In this document: one piece after another, positions 42,006-52,192 of the stretch | Layout: each line of letters begins with the position of its first letter | How positions within the stretch are numbered: position 1 is the stretch's first letter | DNA from: Pseudonocardia oroxyli | Lineage (GTDB): Bacteria > Actinomycetota > Actinomycetes > Mycobacteriales > Pseudonocardiaceae | Assembly: GCF_900102195.1 (NCBI RefSeq) | Contig: NZ_FNBE01000013.1 | Coordinates: forward strand, 124,001 to 188,000 | Length of the DNA stretch: 64,000 nt | Direction: 5' to 3' | Notes under the pieces: generated by a model | What the model was told of the DNA's origin: nothing | Databases searched by the model: none | What the model saw: only the letters and a program-made list of their open reading frames with translations | Translations under genes and position numbers: made by a program

Positions 42006-43715
42006 TCAGGCGGAGGTCGTCGGCGCCCCCTCGAAGAGGGCGGCGTAGCGCTGCCGGAGCCGGTACTTGAGGATCTTGCCGCCGACGGTGTCCGGCAGCG
42101 ACTCGGCGAACACGACGGCCTTCGGGGTCTCGTAGCCCGCGAGCCGCGCGCGGCACCAGGCCACGAGCTCGTCCGCCTCGGGCTCGTGCCCCTCCCGCGG
42201 CACGACGACGGCGGTCACCGCCTCGCCCCAGTGCGCGTGCGGCAGCCCGATCACCGCCGCCCGCAGCACGTCCGGGTGCTCGTGCAGCACCGCCTCGACC
42301 CGGATGCTCGACACGTTCTCCCCGCCCGACTTCACGATGTCCTTGTAGCGGTCGACCATGATCCGCAGGCCGCCGTCGTCCACCGCGGCGGAGTCCCCGG
42401 AGTGGAACCAGCCGCCGCGGAACGCCTCCCGGGTCGCCTCGACGTCCTTGTAGTAGCCGGCGGTCATGATCGGCGAGCGGTACACCGCCTCGCCCGGTTC
42501 GCCGTCGCGCACGGGGTCGCCCGCGGCGTCCACGACGTCCGAGGCCAGCAGCCCGCTCGGGAGCCCCACGTAGTTGACGGCGGGCGCGGTGCGGGCGTGC
42601 ACCTCCGGCCAGCGGCTGGGCCAGAACCGGTGGCACGCGATGGCCTCGGTCTGCCCGAAGATCCCCAGCGCGACGAAGCCCTCCGCCGTGCGCGCCGACA
42701 GTCGCTCCAGCAGCGCGGGTGCCAGCGCGCCCCAGCCGTAGACCAGGATCGTCAGCGAGCGGACGTCCAGGTCCGGCCGCTGGTCGAGGGTGTCCGCGAG
42801 GGCCGCCACGAACTGCGGCGACCCGGCCCACAGCGCGGTCGCCCCGCTCTCGGCGACGGCCTGTGCGACCGGTCCGGGGGCCGGGCGCCTGCCCAGGGTG
42901 AGGGTGCCGCCCGCGAGCCAGGTCGAGAAGGTGAAGATCTGGTCGCCGACGTGGTAGATCATCGGCAGGAACGTGCAGAGCCGCAGGTCGGAGTCGTGGC
43001 GCACGCCGCGGGTCAGTGACACCGTGAAGTTCAGCGCGGCCAGGTGCGTGGCGGAGTGGGTGACCATCACGCCCTTCGGCATCGCCGTGGTGCCGGAGGT
43101 GAACAGCAGCTGCCAGACGTCGTCCCCGTGGATCTCGACCTCGGGCTCGGTGTCCGGGTGGTCGGCGAGCAGGGTCCGCAGGCTCGGGCTCCCCGCGACC
43201 GGGCCGCCGCCCACGGTGATCGTGGTGCCCACCGCGAGTCCGGTCACGGCGAACACCTGCTCGACCCGGCCCCACAGCTCGGCGTCGACCACCGTGAACC
43301 GCGGCTCGGTGCGCCGGACCAGGTCCTCCACCACGTCCGGCGCGAGCTGCGGGTTCAGCGGCACCGCGACCATGCCCGCCTTCGCGATCCCGATCTTCAC
43401 CAGCAGCGCGTCGACGCTGTTCTCGCAGATCAGCAGCACCCGGTCGCCGGGCTGCAGACCCGCCGCCGCCAACGCGTGGGCGACGCGGTTCGCCACCGCG
43501 TCCGCCTCGCGGTAGGTGACCGACGGGAACTCGCCGAAGGCGCCGTCGGCGGCGACGAGCGCGGGGGTGTCCGGGTGGCTCCAGGTCAGGCGCTCGAAGA
43601 CGTCCCCGACCGAGGTCCGCTCCCAGCGGTGCACCGCGCGGCGCCCCCGCAGGGTCTCGACGTCGATCGTCGCGGCGTCGGGCAGCGCGGTGCCGTGCGG
43701 GATCTCAGGCAGCAT
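42006..43715 (-). CDS. AMP-binding acyl-CoA ligase
   Basis: 569 residues. The adenylation motifs are all present: [69 protein letters not shown] and a C-terminal [14 protein letters not shown] with the catalytic lysine. It activates an acid with CoA at the expense of ATP. It is transcribed away from the acyl-CoA catabolic operon, 45 bases beyond the TetR gene on the same strand, and probably belongs to the same regulon. The substrate is unknown. Confidence 0.88.
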   Translation of the reverse strand: MLPEIPHGTALPDAATIDVETLRGRRAVHRWERTSVGDVFERLTWSHPDTPALVAADGAFGEFPSVTYREADAVANRVAHALAAAGLQPGDRVLLICENSVDALLVKIGIAKAGMVAVPLNPQLAPDVVEDLVRRTEPRFTVVDAELWGRVEQVFAVTGLAVGTTITVGGGPVAGSPSLRTLLADHPDTEPEVEIHGDDVWQLLFTSGTTAMPKGVMVTHSATHLAALNFTVSLTRGVRHDSDLRLCTFLPMIYHVGDQIFTFSTWLAGGTLTLGRRPAPGPVAQAVAESGATALWAGSPQFVAALADTLDQRPDLDVRSLTILVYGWGALAPALLERLSARTAEGFVALGIFGQTEAIACHRFWPSRWPEVHARTAPAVNYVGLPSGLLASDVVDAAGDPVRDGEPGEAVYRSPIMTAGYYKDVEATREAFRGGWFHSGDSAAVDDGGLRIMVDRYKDIVKSGGENVSSIRVEAVLHEHPDVLRAAVIGLPHAHWGEAVTAVVVPREGHEPEADELVAWCRARLAGYETPKAVVFAESLPDTVGGKILKYRLRQRYAALFEGAPTTSA

Positions 43716-43760
43716 GCCGCCCAGAATGCGTGATGCGGGTCACCTCCGGCAAGAACCGAG

Positions 43761-44378
43761 TCACTCCGGATTCACTTCCGGATTCACGTCGATGCCCAGA
43801 CACGCGTGGGTCATCACGTCGAGCCGCGCCGCGAGGCGCTCGTCGGCGAGGCCGCTGCGGAAGAACAGCGTGGACTGGATCGCGCCGATGGCCGCGTGCA
43901 CGGCCAGGCGGACCTCGCCGTCGGACAGGTCGGGGCGCAGCGGGGCGAGCACGTGCACCCAGTCCTCGACGTAGTGCCGCTGCGCCCGGCGCAGCCGCCG
44001 CCGGTCCTCCTCGGCCAGGGTGTGAATCTCCCTGTGGTAGACGGCCAGCACGTCACGGTCCTGGATGGCGACGGCGATGTGGTCCTGGACCAGCGCGGAG
44101 AGGTGCTCCCGGTCGCTGCCGGGCCGGGCGAGGATCTCCTCGGCGCCGGACTGCAGCCGCTCCATCACCCGGTCGAGCAGGGCGACCAGGATCGCGTCCT
44201 TGCTGCCGAAGTGCCGGTAGATCCCGGACCCGACGATCCCGGCCTCGGCGCCGATGTCCGCCATGCCGACGGTGTGGAAGCCGCGCCGCGCCGCGAGCTC
44301 GGCGGCGGCGGCGAGGATGCGCTCGCGGCGGTCCGGGTCCCGGCGGGGCCGGTGTGTGCGCGAGGGTGCGGTGGACAC
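43761..44378 (-). CDS. TetR/AcrR-family repressor
   Basis: 205 residues, GTG start. The N-terminal HTH is canonical (RERILAAAAELAARRGFHTVGMADIGAEAGIVGSGIYRHFGSKDAIL). The C-terminal domain is related to KstR2/FadR-type regulators of acyl-CoA catabolism (HREIHTLAEEDRRRLRRAQRHYVEDW). It is divergent from the acyl-CoA dehydrogenase operon and probably represses it until an acyl-CoA ligand binds. A short direct repeat at its 3' end duplicates Asn-Pro-Glu-Val. Confidence 0.88.
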   Translation of the reverse strand: MSTAPSRTHRPRRDPDRRERILAAAAELAARRGFHTVGMADIGAEAGIVGSGIYRHFGSKDAILVALLDRVMERLQSGAEEILARPGSDREHLSALVQDHIAVAIQDRDVLAVYHREIHTLAEEDRRRLRRAQRHYVEDWVHVLAPLRPDLSDGEVRLAVHAAIGAIQSTLFFRSGLADERLAARLDVMTHACLGIDVNPEVNPE

Positions 44379-44417
44379 CTGGCCAAGTGTGACAGTCTCG
44401 CGGTACGGTCCGCTACG

Positions 44418-44435
44418 AGTGAACGGAAAATCACT
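44418..44435. promoter_or_regulatory. Candidate TetR operator
   Basis: An inverted repeat AGTGA-N8-TCACT lies in the 72-base gap between the TetR gene and the acyl-CoA dehydrogenase start, 15 bases before the latter. It is the only dyad of this kind in the gap and the most AT-rich part, as expected for an operator. Confidence 0.5.
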
Positions 44436-44450
44436 TCAGAGGGAGTCAGG

Positions 44451-45590
44451 GTGGACTTCACCGAGTCCGACGAGCACCGCGACCTTCGGGCCGCCGTCGG
44501 CGCGATCGCCGCCCCCTTCGGCGGGGCGTACTACGCCGAGCACGCCCGGGCGGGCACCGAGTGCACCGAGCTGTGGCACGCGCTCGGCGACGCGGGGTTC
44601 GCGGGGGTGAACGTCCCCGAGGAGTACGGCGGGGGCGGCGGCGGGCTGGTCGAGTTGGCCCTGGTCTGCGAGGAGATCGCCGCGCAGGGCGCGCCGATCC
44701 TGTTGTTGCTGGTCACGCACGCCATCTCGGCCGAGGTGCTGGTCGAGTACGGCACCGACGCCCAGCGCAAGGAGTGGCTCCCCGGCCTGGCGAGCGGGCG
44801 TCGGAAGGTGGTCTTCGCGATCACCGAGCCCGGCGCCGGGTCGAACACCCACAAGCTCACCACCCGGGCCCGCCGGGTCGGGGACGAGTGGGTGGTGACC
44901 GGCGAGAAGTACTACATCTCCGGGGTGGACGAGGCCGAGGCGCTGCTGCTCGTCGCCCGGACCGGGGACGAGGGGCAGCTGTCGCTGTTCCTGGTCCCCA
45001 CGGACGCGCCGGGGCTGCAGAAGTCCGTCCTGCCCGTGGACGTCATGCTGCCGGAGAAGCAGTTCACGCTGCACTTCGACGAGGTGCGGCTGCCCGCCTC
45101 CGCGCTGGTCGGCGAGGAGGGCCAGGGGTTCCGGCAGGTCTTCCACGGGCTCAACCCGGAGCGGATCACCGGCGCGGCGCTGTGCGTCGGGATCGCGCGC
45201 TACGCCCTGTCCCGGGCCGCGCGGTACGCGGGCGAGCGCGAGGTGTGGGGGAAGCCGATCGGCACCCACCAGGGCGTCGCGCACCCGCTGGCCAAGGCGA
45301 AGATCGAGACCGAGCTCGCGGCGCTGATGACCCGCAAGGCGGCGTGGCTGCACCAGCACGGGCATCCGGCCGGGGAGGCGGCGAACATGGCCAAGTACGG
45401 GGCCGCGGAGGCGGCGCTGGCCGCCTGCGACGCGGCGATCCAGACCCACGGCGGCAACGGCGTGGCGCAGGAGTTCGGCCTGCTCCCGTACTGGGGCCTG
45501 GCCCGGCTGCTGCGGATCGCCCCGGTGAACCGGGAGATGGTGCTCAACTTCGTGGCCCAGCACAGCCTCGGACTGCCGAGGTCGTACTGA
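44451..45590 (+). CDS. Acyl-CoA dehydrogenase
   Basis: 379 residues, GTG start preceded by GAGGGAG. FAD/substrate motifs: VFAITEPGAGSNTHKLTTRA, EWVVTGEKYYISGV, GFRQVFHGLNPERI and GKPIGTHQGVAHPLAKAKIE. The catalytic-base region lies near IQTHGGNGVAQEFGL, the usual short-chain type C-terminus. It introduces the alpha-beta double bond into an acyl-CoA. It is first gene of the operon, and its stop shares one base with the next start (TGATG). Confidence 0.9.
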   Translation: MDFTESDEHRDLRAAVGAIAAPFGGAYYAEHARAGTECTELWHALGDAGFAGVNVPEEYGGGGGGLVELALVCEEIAAQGAPILLLLVTHAISAEVLVEYGTDAQRKEWLPGLASGRRKVVFAITEPGAGSNTHKLTTRARRVGDEWVVTGEKYYISGVDEAEALLLVARTGDEGQLSLFLVPTDAPGLQKSVLPVDVMLPEKQFTLHFDEVRLPASALVGEEGQGFRQVFHGLNPERITGAALCVGIARYALSRAARYAGEREVWGKPIGTHQGVAHPLAKAKIETELAALMTRKAAWLHQHGHPAGEAANMAKYGAAEAALAACDAAIQTHGGNGVAQEFGLLPYWGLARLLRIAPVNREMVLNFVAQHSLGLPRSY

Positions 45591-47106
45591 TGAGCTCCCT
45601 GATCCAGCGGATCAACGTGGGTGACCAGCTCACCCGCAGCGCGTTCGCGCGCCCGGAGCAGCTCGCGGTGGTCGACGGGGACCGGCGCTGGACCTACGCC
45701 GAGCTCGACGCGTGGGTGAACCGACTGGCCCGCGGCCTGGTCGAGCGTGGGTACGCCGTGGGGGACGCGCTGGCCCTGGCCTCGGCGAACAGCGCCGAGT
45801 TCCTCGCCGTCTACTACGCCTGCGCCAAGGCGGGCGTGGTCTGCGTGCCGATCAACCTGGGCTGGCGGGCCTCCGAGGTCGCCTACGTGCTCGGGCACTC
45901 GCGGGCGCGCGGGCTGGTGGTGGAGCGCGGGCTGGTCGAGGCGACGGCGCCCGCGGTCGCCGAAGCCGGCGTCGCGGACGTGGTGGTGGCGGAGTCCCTG
46001 GCCGACCTGGAGTCCGCGGACGCCTCCCCGGTCGAGGTCGACGTCTCGGACCGCGCCCCGCTGAGCTACCTCTACACGTCCGGCACCACGTCCTTCCCGA
46101 AGGGCGTCGTGGGCACCCACCTGGGCATCCACCTGGAGTCGATGTCCGCGGCGCTGGACAACGGCTGGTCCGCGGCGGACCGCTTCGTCGCGATGATGCC
46201 GATGTTCCACACCGCCCAGCTGAACGCCTTCTGCACGCCCGCGATCACCGTCGGAGCCACGATCCACGTGCACCGCGGCTTCGAGCCCGAGAGCTTCCTC
46301 GACACGATCGAGCGCGAGCGGATCACGCAGGTGTTCGGGCTGCCGATGATGTACCGCGCGGCGCTGGAGCACCCGTCGTTCGGCGGGCGGGACCTCGGCA
46401 GCTTGCGCCGCGCCACCTACGCCATGGCCGCGATGCCGGAGTCCCAGATCAAGGCCTGCCTCGACGGGTTCCGGTGCGAGTTCAGCCTGCTCTTCGGGCA
46501 GACCGAGATGTCCCCGATCACCACGCTGTTCCGGCCGGAGCACCAGCTCACGCACGTCGGCGCCGTCGGCACGCCGCTCACCGGCGTGCAGGTCGGGATC
46601 ATGGCCGAGGACGGCACGCTGCTGCCGCGCGGCGCGACCGGGGAGATCGTCTACCGCGGGCCGTCGACCATGCAGGAGTACCTGCGCAACCCGGAGGCGA
46701 CGGCGGAGGCGTTCCGGCACGGCTGGTTCCACTCCGGAGACGTCGGCCGGTTCGGCGAGGACGGCGTGCTCTGGTTCGCGGACCGCTCCAAGGACGTGAT
46801 CAAGACCGGCGGCGAGAACGTGGCGTCCCTGGAGGTCGAGCGCGCCGTGTACGACACCGCGCCGGACGTGGCCGAGGTCGTGGTCGTCGGGCTGCCGCAC
46901 GCGCGGTGGAGCGAGGCGATCACCGCGGTCGTGGTCCCGAAGCCCGGGGCGGTGCTCGACCCGGAGGCGCTCCGGACGGCGCTGAAGGACCGGCTCGACG
47001 GGTACAAGGTGCCCAAGGCCGTGATCGTCGTCGACGAGCTGCCCCGCACGTCGACCGGGAAGATCCAGAAGAACGTCGTCCGCGACCGGTTCGGGGAGCA
47101 CTACTC

Positions 47107-47110
<4 letters not shown>
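45590..47110 (+). CDS. AMP-binding acyl-CoA ligase
   Basis: 506 residues. Motifs YLYTSGTTSFPKGVVGTH, FSLLFGQTEMSPITT, WFHSGDVGRFGEDGVLWFADRSKDVIKTGGENVAS and PRTSTGKIQKNVVRD are complete. It is distinct from the ligase at 42 kb, so the cluster has two activating enzymes, possibly for different entry acids. Both ends overlap neighbouring genes, indicating one transcript with the dehydrogenase and carboxylase. Confidence 0.88.
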
Positions 47111-48705
<1,595 letters not shown>

Positions 48706-48710
48706 GGCCG

Positions 48711-50654
48711 GTGATTCGGACACTCTTGGTGGCCAACCGCGGTGAGATCGCCGCCCGCGTCATGCGCACCGCGCACGACCTGGGCATCGGCACCGTCGCC
48801 GTGTACTCCGACCCCGACGCGGACGCCCCGTTCGTGCGGCTCGCCGACGAGGCGGTGCGGCTCCCCGGTGCCGCCCCGTCGGAGACCTACCTGCGCGGCG
48901 ACCTGGTGATCGCCGCGGCCCGCGCGACGGGTGCGGATGCCGTGCACCCCGGCTACGGCTTCCTGTCGGAGAACGCGGGGTTCGCGCGGGACTGCGCCGC
49001 GGCCGGTCTGACGTTCGTCGGCCCGACGCCCGAGGCCATCGCGTCGATGGGCTCCAAGCTCGAGGCCAAGGCGCTCATGGAGTCCGCCGGGGTCCCGGTG
49101 CTGCCCGGGGCCACCGTCGGGCCGAAGTCCGACCTCGGGGCGCTCGCCGCGGAGATCGGGTACCCCGTACTGGTCAAGGCGGCCTTCGGGGGCGGCGGGC
49201 GCGGGATGCGCGTGGTCCACACCCCGGCCGAGCTGGGCGCCGCCGTGGACGGCGCCCGGCGCGAGGCGGCGTCGGCCTTCGGGGACGGCACGGTGTTCCT
49301 GGAGCGGTTCGTCGTCGACCCGCGCCACGTCGAGGTGCAGATCCTCGGGGACACCCACGGCGAGGTCGTCAGCCTGTTCGAGCGGGAGTGCTCCATCCAG
49401 CGGCGCTACCAGAAGATCGTGGAGGAGGCGCCGTCCCCCGCGGTGGACCCCGCGCTGCGGGCCGAGCTCGGCGCGGCGGCCGTCGCGGCCGGGAAGGCGA
49501 TCGGCTACACCGGCGCCGGGACCGTCGAGTTCGTGATGGACCAGCGCGGCGAGTTCTTCTTCCTCGAGGTCAACACCCGGTTGCAGGTGGAGCACCCGGT
49601 CACCGAGCTGGTCACCGGGCTGGACCTGGTGGCGTTGCAGCTGCGGGTGGCCGAAGGGGAGCCGCTGCCCGCGTCGGTCACCCGGGCCGCCCTCGACGGG
49701 CACGCCATCGAGGTGCGGCTCTACGCCGAGGACGTCCCGGCGGGGTTCCTGCCCGCGACGGGCACCCTGCACCGCGTGCGCATCCCGGAGCTGCCGGGCG
49801 TCCGCGTGGACAGCGGCGTGGCGGACGGCTCGGTGGTCGGCCCGCACTACGACCCGATGCTGGCCAAGGTGATCGCGCAAGGCCGCACCCGCGCCGAGGC
49901 CGCCCGCACCCTGGCCCGCGCCCTGCAGCAGGCGCAGCTCCACGGCGTCACCACGAACCGGGACCTGCTCGTGGCGATCCTGCGCGAGGAGGAGTTCCTC
50001 GCGGGCCGCACCGACACCGGCTACCTGACCAGGCACGCCGAGCTCGTGAGTGGGAAGTGGTGCTCTGGCACCACTTCCCACGCACGGGCGCTTGCGGCGG
50101 CGCTCGCGGCACAGGCGGCGGACCGGGCGTCGGCGCGGGTGCTCGGGGGCCTGCCGTCCGGGTGGCGGAACGTGGGCGGACTGCCGCAACGGCGCAGCTA
50201 CGAGGGCTTCGACGTCTCCTACGCGTTCCGCCGGGACGGGTTCACCGCCTCGGTCAACGGCGAGCCCCTCGAGGTGCGCGTGCTCGCCGCGAGTGCCACG
50301 GACGTGGACCTCGAGGTCGGCGGGGTGCGGCGGCACTACGCCGTGCACGCCGTGGCCGACACGACGTTCGTGGACGGGCCGGACGGGTCCGTCGCCCTGG
50401 TCGAGGTGCCCCGCTTCGCCGATCCGGACGCCGTCGCGCACGCCGGGTCGCTGCTGGCCCCGATGCCCGGCGGCGTGGTCCGGGTGCTCGCCGCGGAGGG
50501 CGACGCGGTCACGGCCGGGCAGCCGCTCGTCGTGCTGGAGGCGATGAAGATGGAGCACACCGTGACCGCGCCCGTGGACGGGACCGTCGCCGAGGTCCGG
50601 GTCGCCCAGGGTGACCAGGTGGAGACCCGACAGGTGCTGGCGGTGGTCGAGTGA
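48711..50654 (+). CDS. Acyl-CoA carboxylase, biotin carboxylase / biotin carrier (alpha) subunit
   Basis: 647 residues, GTG start. Biotin carboxylase domain (about 1-445): TLLVANRGEIAARVMRTA, HPGYGFLSENAGFA, VKAAFGGGGRGMRVV, FLEVNTRLQVEHPVTEL. A central linker follows, then a biotin carrier domain with biotinylated Lys near 613 in EAMKMEHTV. It carboxylates biotin using ATP and bicarbonate. Residues 446-460 (VSGKWCSGTTSHARA) are encoded by a family A palindrome inserted in frame just after the carboxylase domain, so the insertion should be tolerated. It overlaps the next gene by 4 bases. Confidence 0.92.
   Translation: MIRTLLVANRGEIAARVMRTAHDLGIGTVAVYSDPDADAPFVRLADEAVRLPGAAPSETYLRGDLVIAAARATGADAVHPGYGFLSENAGFARDCAAAGLTFVGPTPEAIASMGSKLEAKALMESAGVPVLPGATVGPKSDLGALAAEIGYPVLVKAAFGGGGRGMRVVHTPAELGAAVDGARREAASAFGDGTVFLERFVVDPRHVEVQILGDTHGEVVSLFERECSIQRRYQKIVEEAPSPAVDPALRAELGAAAVAAGKAIGYTGAGTVEFVMDQRGEFFFLEVNTRLQVEHPVTELVTGLDLVALQLRVAEGEPLPASVTRAALDGHAIEVRLYAEDVPAGFLPATGTLHRVRIPELPGVRVDSGVADGSVVGPHYDPMLAKVIAQGRTRAEAARTLARALQQAQLHGVTTNRDLLVAILREEEFLAGRTDTGYLTRHAELVSGKWCSGTTSHARALAAALAAQAADRASARVLGGLPSGWRNVGGLPQRRSYEGFDVSYAFRRDGFTASVNGEPLEVRVLAASATDVDLEVGGVRRHYAVHAVADTTFVDGPDGSVALVEVPRFADPDAVAHAGSLLAPMPGGVVRVLAAEGDAVTAGQPLVVLEAMKMEHTVTAPVDGTVAEVRVAQGDQVETRQVLAVVE
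50045..50086. repeat. Family A palindrome, copy 3, inside a coding region
   Basis: 19-base arms (50045-50063 and 50068-50086, one mismatch) around loop TCTG. It lies wholly inside the biotin carboxylase gene and is read in frame as 14-15 residues at a domain boundary. The arms match the intergenic copy at 58768 with one or two substitutions. Confidence 0.9.
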
Positions 50655-51397
50655 GCGTCACGTACGAGGTGGTGGCCGGGGTCGCCTGGCTGACCATCGA
50701 CCGGCCCGAGGCGCGGAACGCGTTGAGCAGGGACGTGCGAGACGGGCTGTGGGAGGGCACGCGCCGCTTCGTCGCCGACCCCGACGCGGCGGTGCTGGTC
50801 CTGACCGGTGCGGGGGACAAGGCCTTCTGCGCGGGCGGGGACCTCAAGGAGATGGCGGAGACCGCCCTGGAGATCCCGCCCCCGGACTTCCTGCCGCAGT
50901 TCGGGCGCAACGTCGAGGTGCGCAAGCCCACGATCGCCGCCGTGAACGGGGTGGCCTACGCGGGCGGGTTCCTGCTGGCCCAGCAGTGCGACCTCGTCGT
51001 GGCGGCCGAGCACGCGCGGTTCGCGGTCACGGAGGTCAAGGTCGGGCGCGGGTCGCCCTGGGCCGCCCCGCTGTCCTGGCTGGTGCCGCCGCGGATCGCG
51101 CTGGAGATCCTGCTCACCGGGGACCCGCTCGACGCCGCCCGCGCCCAGGCGTTCGGGCTGGTCAACCACGTGGTGCCCGCGGCGGACCTGCGGGCCCGCA
51201 CCCAGGAGCTCGCCGAACGGATCGCGGCGAACGCGCCGCTCTCGGTCCGGGCGGCCAAGGAGACGGCCTACCTCGGCAGGCCGGACGTCTGGGACCGGGC
51301 CGAGGAGATCTGGGCGCCCGTCTACCGTTCGGCGGACGCCCAGGAGGGCCCGGCGGCCTTCCGCGACAAGCGCACCCCGGTCTGGAAGGGGATCTGA
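50651..51397 (+). CDS. Enoyl-CoA hydratase/isomerase
   Basis: 248 residues, starting in the GTGA overlap. Crotonase fold: WLTIDRPEARNALSRDVRDGL, GAGDKAFCAGGDLKEMAE (oxyanion loop), IAAVNGVAYAGGFLLAQQCDLVVAAEHARFAVTEVKVG. The second glutamate position typical of hydratases (TEVKVGRG) is present, the first is replaced by the AGGFLLAQQCD context, so reaction type (hydratase, isomerase or hydrolase) is uncertain. In the cluster it would act on the carboxylated or dehydrogenated acyl-CoA. Confidence 0.87.
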   Translation: MSVTYEVVAGVAWLTIDRPEARNALSRDVRDGLWEGTRRFVADPDAAVLVLTGAGDKAFCAGGDLKEMAETALEIPPPDFLPQFGRNVEVRKPTIAAVNGVAYAGGFLLAQQCDLVVAAEHARFAVTEVKVGRGSPWAAPLSWLVPPRIALEILLTGDPLDAARAQAFGLVNHVVPAADLRARTQELAERIAANAPLSVRAAKETAYLGRPDVWDRAEEIWAPVYRSADAQEGPAAFRDKRTPVWKGI

Positions 51398-52192
51398 GTG
51401 CCCGTCTCGATGCCGCTGCTCGCGGCCGACCTGGAGGCCGAGTCGGCGGTGCTGCGCGCGCTGCTCGCCGAGCTCGACGAGCCGGACTGGAAGCGCGCCA
51501 CCCCGGCGGTGGGCTGGTCCATCGCCGACCAGGTCTCCCACCTGGCCTACTTCCACGACGTCACGGTCACGTCCGCGACCGAGCCGGAGGTGTTCGCCGC
51601 CGAGAAGGCCGAGCTGGAGGCGCGCGGCGGGGTGAACCCGGACGAGGTCGCCGCGCGCTACCGCGGACTCTCCGGCGGCGAGCTGCTGGCCTGGTTCGAC
51701 GCCTCCCGTGCCCGGCTCGTCCGCACGTTCGCCGCGCTCGACCCGGCGCTGCGGGTACCGTGGTTCGGCCCCGCGATGAGCGCGGCCTCGTCGCTGACCG
51801 CGCGGATCATGGAGACCTGGGCACACGGCCAGGACGTCGCGGACACCCTGGGCGTGATCCGCGAACCCTCGGCGCGCCTGCGGCACGTGGCGCACATCGG
51901 GGTGGGGGCGCGGGCGTTCAGCCACGCCGTCCGCGGCCGTCCCGTGCCGGACGCCCCCGTGCGGGTGGAGCTGGACGCGCCGGACGGCTCGCTGTGGACC
52001 TGGGGGCCCGCGGACGCCGCGGACCGGATCACCGGCACCGCCCTGGACTGGGCGCTGCTGATCACCCAGCGGCGGCACCGGGACGACCTCGCGCTCGTGG
52101 TCACCGGCCCGGCCGCGCAGGAGTGGGTGGAGATCGGACAGGCCTTCGCCGGTGCACCGGGCACCGGACGCGAGCCGGGGACGTTCGCGTGA
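51398..52192 (+). CDS. TIGR03084-type DinB/MDMPI-fold protein
   Basis: 264 residues, GTG start directly after the hydratase stop. The N-terminal DinB-like four-helix bundle (LLAELDEPDWKRATPAVGWSIADQVSHLAYFHDV) carries a metal-ligand histidine; ETWAHGQDVADTLG supplies the second His region. The C-terminal half (RPVPDAPVRVELDAPDGSLWTWGP) is the SCP2-like strand domain of TIGR03084 proteins. A mycothiol-dependent isomerase-type or metal-binding role is possible; the family is uncharacterised. It recurs in actinobacterial acyl-CoA clusters with AtuA-like genes. Confidence 0.8.
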   Translation: MPVSMPLLAADLEAESAVLRALLAELDEPDWKRATPAVGWSIADQVSHLAYFHDVTVTSATEPEVFAAEKAELEARGGVNPDEVAARYRGLSGGELLAWFDASRARLVRTFAALDPALRVPWFGPAMSAASSLTARIMETWAHGQDVADTLGVIREPSARLRHVAHIGVGARAFSHAVRGRPVPDAPVRVELDAPDGSLWTWGPADAADRITGTALDWALLITQRRHRDDLALVVTGPAAQEWVEIGQAFAGAPGTGREPGTFA

